Positions 14,381-18,233 of a DNA stretch of 18,233 nt are shown here, piece after piece (position 1 is the first letter of the stretch; every line of letters begins with the position of its first letter). The DNA is from Lysobacteraceae bacterium (GTDB lineage: Bacteria; Pseudomonadota; Gammaproteobacteria; Xanthomonadales; Xanthomonadaceae): positions 1 to 18,233 of the forward strand of contig SEHC01000010.1 in assembly GCA_004173415.1 (NCBI GenBank), given 5' to 3'. The position numbers and the translations under genes are program-made. The notes beneath the pieces were generated by a model. The model saw only the letters and a program-made list of their open reading frames with translations, did no database searches and was not told the origin of the DNA.

Positions 14381-15190
14381 GACCGCAGTTTCCGCCTGCA
14401 GCGAGGGCTCCAGCTCCGCCACGCCCGGCGGCAGCAGCACGATCACCGTCGAGCCGTAGTTGAATCGGGCCATTTCGGCAAAGCGCTCCAGCACGATCCC
14501 CTTCCCGCGCCAGTCCTTGCGGCTGATCGCATCGCCATAGCGCGGGATCTCCACACCGCTCCACACCGTCTCCACGCCCGACACCAGCAGGGCGCCGACC
14601 ATCACCGAGGCCATCGGCCCGAAGCTGGTGTCGAAATGGCAGACCAGTCGCTCGTTGCGGGCGAACAGGCGCGGCACGCTGGCGACCGCGGCGGTGCCCA
14701 CGCTGAACAGCCGGCCCGGTACGTGCACCGTCTCGCGCAGGGTGCCGCTCCACGGCATGTGCACGCGGTGGTAATCCTTCGGCGACAGGTAGACCGTCGC
14801 GAACAGGCCGTTGCGGAAAGGCTCGGCCGCCTCTGCGTCGCCCAGCAGCTCGGCGGCGGTGAAGGACTGGCCCTTGGCCTGGAAGATGCGGCCGTTCTCG
14901 ATGGGCCCGCACTGGCTGATGCGGCCGTCGGCCGGCATCAGCAGGGCGCGCGGATCCGGGTCGGCGACGCGCGCGCCCGGCTTCAGGGCGCGGGTGAAGA
15001 AGGCATTGAACGTCGGGTACGCGCGGGCATCGGCCTGCGCGGCTTCGGCAAGGTCGACGCCGAACTTGCGCGTCACCGTGTCGATCAGCCATTGCTTGAG
15101 GCGCGGCGACGGCGAATACGCCAGGCGTCGGGCCAGCGACGACATCAGCCGGTGCGGCAGCACGTAGGTAAGCAGGGTGAGCAGGCTCAT
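14348..15190 (-). CDS. psd: Phosphatidylserine decarboxylase proenzyme
   Basis: This is the 280-residue proenzyme of phosphatidylserine decarboxylase, which makes phosphatidylethanolamine at the inner membrane. The self-cleavage site is YGST (residues 245-248): cleavage before Ser247 would create the pyruvoyl cofactor and an alpha chain of about 34 residues. Most family members have LGST, so Tyr in place of Leu is a tolerated variant. The processing triad fits as Asp88 (PADGR), His144 (DYHRVHMP) and Ser247. The N-terminal segment YPTFNAFFTRALKPGAR is typical of the short type I enzyme. The ATG at 15190 overlaps the sco1 stop as ATGA, so translation is coupled. The last 11 codons lie in a tandem repeat that continues beyond the stop. 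Confidence 0.96.
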   Translation of the reverse strand: MSLLTLLTYVLPHRLMSSLARRLAYSPSPRLKQWLIDTVTRKFGVDLAEAAQADARAYPTFNAFFTRALKPGARVADPDPRALLMPADGRISQCGPIENGRIFQAKGQSFTAAELLGDAEAAEPFRNGLFATVYLSPKDYHRVHMPWSGTLRETVHVPGRLFSVGTAAVASVPRLFARNERLVCHFDTSFGPMASVMVGALLVSGVETVWSGVEIPRYGDAISRKDWRGKGIVLERFAEMARFNYGSTVIVLLPPGVAELEPSLQAETAVRLGQALARLR

Positions 15191-15840
15191 TTGACCTCCG
15201 CCCGGGTCAGCAGAAGCAGATCCGCGGCGATCTCGCGTGGCTGGAACGGCGGCTTGATGAAGCCGGCCATGCGGCCCTTCGGGTCGAGCACGGCGATATT
15301 GGCCGAATGGTCCATGGTGTAGTCCTGCGGGTCCTGCTCGAAACGCTTGCCCGGCACCTTCTGGAACACGAACATCAGCGACTTGGCGAAATCCTCCAGG
15401 GCCGGGACGTCGGCGGTCGCGGCCAGCGTGTCGGCGTGGAAACCGTGGGCGTATTCGCCGATCCGGGTGGGCGTGTCGCGTTCCGGGTCGACCGACACGA
15501 ACAGGACCCGCGGGCGGGTGCTGTCGGGCAGCGACTTCCACTGGTTCTGGGCCTGGGCCAGCTCGGCCAGGGTGGTGGGGCAGACGTCGGGGCAATAGGT
15601 GAAGCCCAGGAACACCAGGGTCCAATGGCCGTTCAGTTCGCCCGAGGCCAGCTGGGTGCCGTCGGACTGGCGCAGCGAGAAGGCGGGCAGGTCGCGAGGC
15701 TGCGGGAACAGGGTGACGGTCCTGGTTTCGGGCCACTGCGGCCCCGCCGGCCCGGTCCCGAAAAACTTCTGCGCGGCCAGCAGGCCCAGGCCCGCGGCCA
15801 GGGCGATGACGAGGATGAATCCGATCCTGCGATTGAACAT
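15187..15840 (-). CDS. SCO1/SenC family copper chaperone
   Basis: This 217-residue thioredoxin-fold protein is of the SCO1/SenC family, which delivers copper to the CuA site of cytochrome c oxidase or acts in copper and thiol homeostasis. An N-terminal helix (about residues 5-23) anchors it in the inner membrane with the domain in the periplasm. Copper ligands are visible: Cys83 and Cys87 in FTYCPDVCPTT, and His178 in YTMDHSANI. VLFVSVDPERDTP is the other family signature. The ATG at 15840 has a GGAAG about five bases upstream. It is divergent from prmB and is followed by psd with overlapping codons; the pairing looks transcriptional rather than functional. No oxidase genes are present in the window. 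Confidence 0.94.
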   Translation of the reverse strand: MFNRRIGFILVIALAAGLGLLAAQKFFGTGPAGPQWPETRTVTLFPQPRDLPAFSLRQSDGTQLASGELNGHWTLVFLGFTYCPDVCPTTLAELAQAQNQWKSLPDSTRPRVLFVSVDPERDTPTRIGEYAHGFHADTLAATADVPALEDFAKSLMFVFQKVPGKRFEQDPQDYTMDHSANIAVLDPKGRMAGFIKPPFQPREIAADLLLLTRAEVK

Positions 15841-15896
15841 GGGGTCTTCCACTGCGACGAGTCGACATGATACCGGCGCGTCCCCCCGGCCACCCC

Positions 15897-15902
15897 TATA
15901 AT
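15897..15902 (+). promoter_or_regulatory. Consensus -10 box for prmB
   Basis: A perfect TATAAT sits 28 bases before the prmB ATG, in the 90-base gap between divergent sco1 and prmB. No -35 close to TTGACA is found at 16-18 bases upstream. It would also drive the downstream methyltransferase gene and perhaps aroC. Confidence 0.55.
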
Positions 15903-15930
15903 CCCGGGCCGATCCCCTGAAAGCCTCGCC

Positions 15931-16885
15931 ATGACTGCCGACCCGGCCGCAGAACTGCATACGATCATCGACCTGATCCGTTACGGCGCCAGCCGCTTCA
16001 ATGCCTCGGGGCTGACCTTCGGCCTCGGGGCTGACCTTCGGGCACAGCTACGACAACGCCCTGGACGAAGCCACCCAGCTGGTCCTGCACACCCTGCACC
16101 TGCCCAACGACCTGGGCCCGGCCTACGGCGTGGCGCGCCTGACCGCGACGGAGAAGGCCGAGATCCTGGGCCTGTTCGACCGCCGCATCGAAGAGCGGGT
16201 GCCGATCGCCTACCTGATCGGCGAGGCCTGGTTCGCCGGCCTGAACTTCAAGAGCGACAACCGCGCGCTGGTCCCGCGTTCGCCGATCGCCGAACTGATC
16301 GAGAGCGGCTTCGAGCCCTGGCTGGGCGGACGCGAAGTGCGGCGCGCGCTGGACCTGTGCACCGGTTCGGGCTGCATCGCCATCGCCATGGCCCACTACA
16401 ACCCGGACTGGCACGTGGATGGCGTGGACATCAGCGTCGATGCGCTGGCCCTGGCCGCCGAGAACAAGGCCCGCCTGCACGCCGACAATGCGCGGCTGCT
16501 CAAGTCGGACCTGTTTTCCGGCCTCTCCGGCGAGCACTACCAGCTGATCGTGACCAATCCGCCCTACGTCACCAACGCCGAGACCGACGCCCTGCCGAAG
16601 GAATATTCCTACGAGCCCGAGCTGGGCCTGCGCGCCGGCGACGATGGCCTGGACCTGGTGCTCAAGATCCTGCGCGATGCGCCGCTGCACCTGAGCCAGG
16701 ACGGACTGCTGATCTGCGAGGTCGGCGAATCCGAGCGCGCCCTGGTCAAGCTGCTGCCCGATGTCGAATTCGCCTGGATCGAGTTCAAGGTGGGACAGAT
16801 GGGCATCTTTGCGGTGGAGTGCAGCGAATTGATCGTGCATCACCACCGGATCCGGGAGCTGGCGGACGCCAGGACGACCGCATGA
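15931..16885 (+). pseudogene. prmB: prmB, ribosomal protein L3 glutamine methyltransferase, frameshifted by a 19-bp duplication
   Basis: PrmB methylates a glutamine of 50S protein L3 using SAM. The first 30 codons are typical (IIDLIRYGASRFNASGLTFG), but a perfect 19-bp tandem duplication at 16003-16040 shifts the frame by one. With one copy removed, the reading continues as GLTFGHSYDNALDEATQLVL into the rest of PrmB, giving about 311 residues, close to E. coli PrmB (310). The downstream part holds VPRSPIAELI, the SAM-binding LDLCTGSGCIAIA and the substrate motif NPPY (Asn203 in the restored protein). In the real sequence the downstream frame has a TGA at 16013-16015 and its first plausible start is GTG 16130, which would omit the N-terminal helical domain. 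Either a real recent mutation, a phase-variable state, or a sequencing/assembly error. Confidence 0.9.
16003..16040 (+). repeat. Perfect 19-bp tandem duplication inside prmB
   Basis: gcctcggggctgaccttcg occurs at 16003-16021 and again at 16022-16040 with no mismatch and no spacer. Nineteen is not a multiple of three, so the duplication moves the prmB frame by +1. Identity of the copies suggests a recent event or an artefact. Confidence 0.97.
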
Positions 16886-17742
16886 CGCCGCTTGCCGGCG
16901 CCCAGCTGTCCGGTCGTCGCGGCAGGATCCTGGCGCCGGTGGACGTCGGCGGCGTCGGCCTGGAAATCGGTCCTTCGCACAGCCCGGTCGCACCCAAGCG
17001 CGAGGGGTATCGCGTTGACGTCATGGACCACCTGGACCGCGACGGCCTGGTCGAAAAGTACCGGGAACACGGTGTCGACCTGGATGCCATCGAGCACGTG
17101 GATTTCGTCTGGAAGGGTGAGCGCTACGCCGACCTGATAGGCCGGAGCGAGCACTACGACTGGATCATCGCCTCGCATGTCATCGAGCACGTCCCCGACT
17201 TCGTGGGCTTCCTGAACGACTGCAGCGGACTGCTCCGCGACAATGGCGTGCTTTCGCTGGCGGTGCCGGACAAACGCTACTGCTTCGACCGCCTGCGCCC
17301 CTTGACCAGCATCGCCCAGGTCATCGACGCCCACGTGGAGAAACGCCGCAACCACAGTGCCGGCAGGGTGGCGGAGTATTTCCTCAACGTGGCCAGGCTC
17401 GGTGAGGCGATTTCCTGGGATGCGGCCACGCCAAGCGGCAGATCGGCCCCCGGCCTGGCCTTCATGCACGGCGTCGCCGATGCGCGCATGGGCTTCCGGA
17501 CCATCATCGAGCAGGACGCCTACCTGGACATCCACGCCTGGTGCTTCACCCCCAGCTCGTTCCGCCTGGTGGTGGAGGACCTTTTCCAACTGGGGCTGAC
17601 GCCGCTGCGCGAGTCCTCGTTCCACCCGACCGAGGGCAACGAATTCTTCATCTCGCTATCCCGCGACGGGGCCGGGCACGGCATCGACCGGATCGAGCTG
17701 ATCCGGCAGGTGGAGGACGAGATCATGGCCAGCGCCCTATGA
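16882..17742 (+). CDS. Class I SAM-dependent methyltransferase of unknown substrate
   Basis: This 286-residue protein has the core of a class I methyltransferase of the Methyltransf_11 type. Motif I is GLEIGPSHSPV (residues 26-36), a Pro-containing variant of the usual glycine-rich loop. It is followed by an acidic strand end, YRVDVMDHL, and by the post-I motif DWIIASHVIEHVPDFVGFL (93-111) and VLSLAVPDKRYCFD. The C-terminal half (HGVADARMGFRTIIEQD, IHAWCFTPSSFRLVVEDLF) probably determines the acceptor, which I cannot name; similar proteins are often found with polysaccharide genes. The ATG at 16882 overlaps the prmB stop (ATGA), with AGGA upstream inside prmB. Because of the prmB frameshift, the frame from the prmB start now runs into this gene in phase without a stop. 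Confidence 0.85.
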   Translation: MTPLAGAQLSGRRGRILAPVDVGGVGLEIGPSHSPVAPKREGYRVDVMDHLDRDGLVEKYREHGVDLDAIEHVDFVWKGERYADLIGRSEHYDWIIASHVIEHVPDFVGFLNDCSGLLRDNGVLSLAVPDKRYCFDRLRPLTSIAQVIDAHVEKRRNHSAGRVAEYFLNVARLGEAISWDAATPSGRSAPGLAFMHGVADARMGFRTIIEQDAYLDIHAWCFTPSSFRLVVEDLFQLGLTPLRESSFHPTEGNEFFISLSRDGAGHGIDRIELIRQVEDEIMASAL

Positions 17743-17802
17743 TCGGAGACACCGCGGCCAGCAACGTCGCGAGCCACCATCCAGTCCGCACCGGAGGCTG
17801 AC

Positions 17803-18233
17803 ATGTCCTACAACCAGTTCGGACACCTTTTCCGCGTCACCACCTTCGGCGAATCGCATGGGCCGGCCATCGGCTGCGTGATCGACGGCTGCCCGCCGGG
17901 ACTGGAAATCGCGGTGGAAGAGTTCCGTCACGACCTGGATCGCCGCGCCACCGGCAAGTCGCGGCATACCTCGGCCCGGCACGAGGCCGACGAGGTGGAG
18001 ATCCTCAGCGGGGTGTACGAGGGCAGGACCACCGGAACCCCCATCGCCCTGCTGGTCCGCAACACCGATGCACGCAGCAAGGATTACGGCAAGATCGCCG
18101 ACCAGTTCCGCCCGGGCCACGCCGACTACACCTACTGGCAGAAGTACGGCATCCGCGACCCGCGCGGCGGCGGCCGGTCCTCGGCCCGCGAGACGACCAT
18201 GCGCGTGGCCGCTGCGGTCATCGCCAAGAAATG
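17803..18233 (+). CDS. aroC: Chorismate synthase, N-terminal part (3' end outside window)
   Basis: These are the first 143 codons of chorismate synthase, which converts EPSP to chorismate with reduced FMN, the last step of the shikimate pathway. Signature one, FGESHGPAIG, begins at residue 15. DLDRRATGKSRHTSARHEAD is the FMN and EPSP binding region, and signature two, RPGHADYTYWQKYGIRDPRG followed by GGRSSARET, lies near the window edge. The ATG at 17803 is supported by a strong GGAGG (17793-17797) five bases upstream. The gap of 60 bases after the methyltransferase gene shows no terminator, so read-through from the prmB promoter is possible. The gene runs off the window. Confidence 0.97.
   Translation, partial: MSYNQFGHLFRVTTFGESHGPAIGCVIDGCPPGLEIAVEEFRHDLDRRATGKSRHTSARHEADEVEILSGVYEGRTTGTPIALLVRNTDARSKDYGKIADQFRPGHADYTYWQKYGIRDPRGGGRSSARETTMRVAAAVIAKK

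Noticed and set aside
14445..14458. YGST instead of LGST in Psd as a sign of an inactive enzyme
   Set aside because: The Gly-Ser-Thr core and the Asp and His residues needed for self-cleavage are present; variation at the first position is tolerated in the family.
15931..17742. The 603-residue product as a genuine two-domain fusion protein
   Set aside because: The middle part is PrmB read in the wrong frame and has no domain. The open frame is an accident of base composition after the 19-bp duplication, though it may be translated.
1..18233. CRISPR arrays, tRNA or rRNA genes, insertion sequences, integrase or attachment sites
   Set aside because: No regularly spaced direct repeats with unique spacers, cloverleaf sequences, transposase-like proteins or terminal inverted repeats were seen on either strand.

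Overview
This window is a GC-rich, gene-dense stretch of chromosome. Protein sequences and gene order point to a gammaproteobacterium of the Xanthomonadaceae/Lysobacteraceae (Xanthomonas, Stenotrophomonas, Lysobacter, Luteimonas type). The clues are an endonuclease-type MutL, a metG/mrp/dcd neighbourhood like that of pseudomonads and xanthomonads, an Mrp without the MIP18 domain, a pyruvoyl phosphatidylserine decarboxylase next to a SCO protein, and a GTAG-headed palindromic repeat resembling the SMAG/REP class of Stenotrophomonas. I cannot name a genus from the sequence alone.

Layout. 1-2522 (+): the 3' end of mutL, a DUF1684 lipoprotein whose start overlaps the mutL stop, and a secreted TraB/GumN-family protein. 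2557-5766 (-): metG, then a HAD-IB phosphatase coupled to it by a GTGA overlap, then a short RnfB-like ferredoxin with no membrane anchor. 5888-6331 (-): a secreted DUF2147 protein with a clear intrinsic terminator. 6520-8031 (+): mrp/apbC and dcd. 8128-12257 (-): a directional cluster of a HerA-like ATPase (DUF853), a small lipoprotein coupled to greB, a dienelactone hydrolase coupled to a HIT protein, and a small secreted protein. 12392-13954 (+): an MltD-like lytic transglycosylase with a LysM domain. 13955-14347: about 390 bp without a gene, holding a GTAG-headed inverted repeat and a tandem repeat. 14348-15840 (-): sco1 and psd, overlapping by ATGA. 15931-18233 (+): a frameshifted prmB, a SAM methyltransferase, and the 5' part of aroC.

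Most genes are housekeeping: mismatch repair, translation, transcription elongation, dUMP supply, Fe-S assembly, phospholipid synthesis, cytochrome oxidase assembly and chorismate synthesis. Six gene pairs have overlapping stop and start codons, so translational coupling is the usual arrangement here.

Two local duplications stand out. A perfect 19-bp tandem duplication near the start of prmB breaks its reading frame; removing one copy restores a protein of about 311 residues. The shifted frame happens to stay open for the rest of prmB and runs in frame into the downstream methyltransferase. Separately, the last 33 bp of psd plus its downstream flank are tandemly repeated about 2.3 times with a 107-bp period, leaving extra copies of the psd terminal codons and stop beyond the gene. 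I found no mobile element, tRNA, rRNA, CRISPR array or defence system, and nothing amounting to a new multi-gene system.
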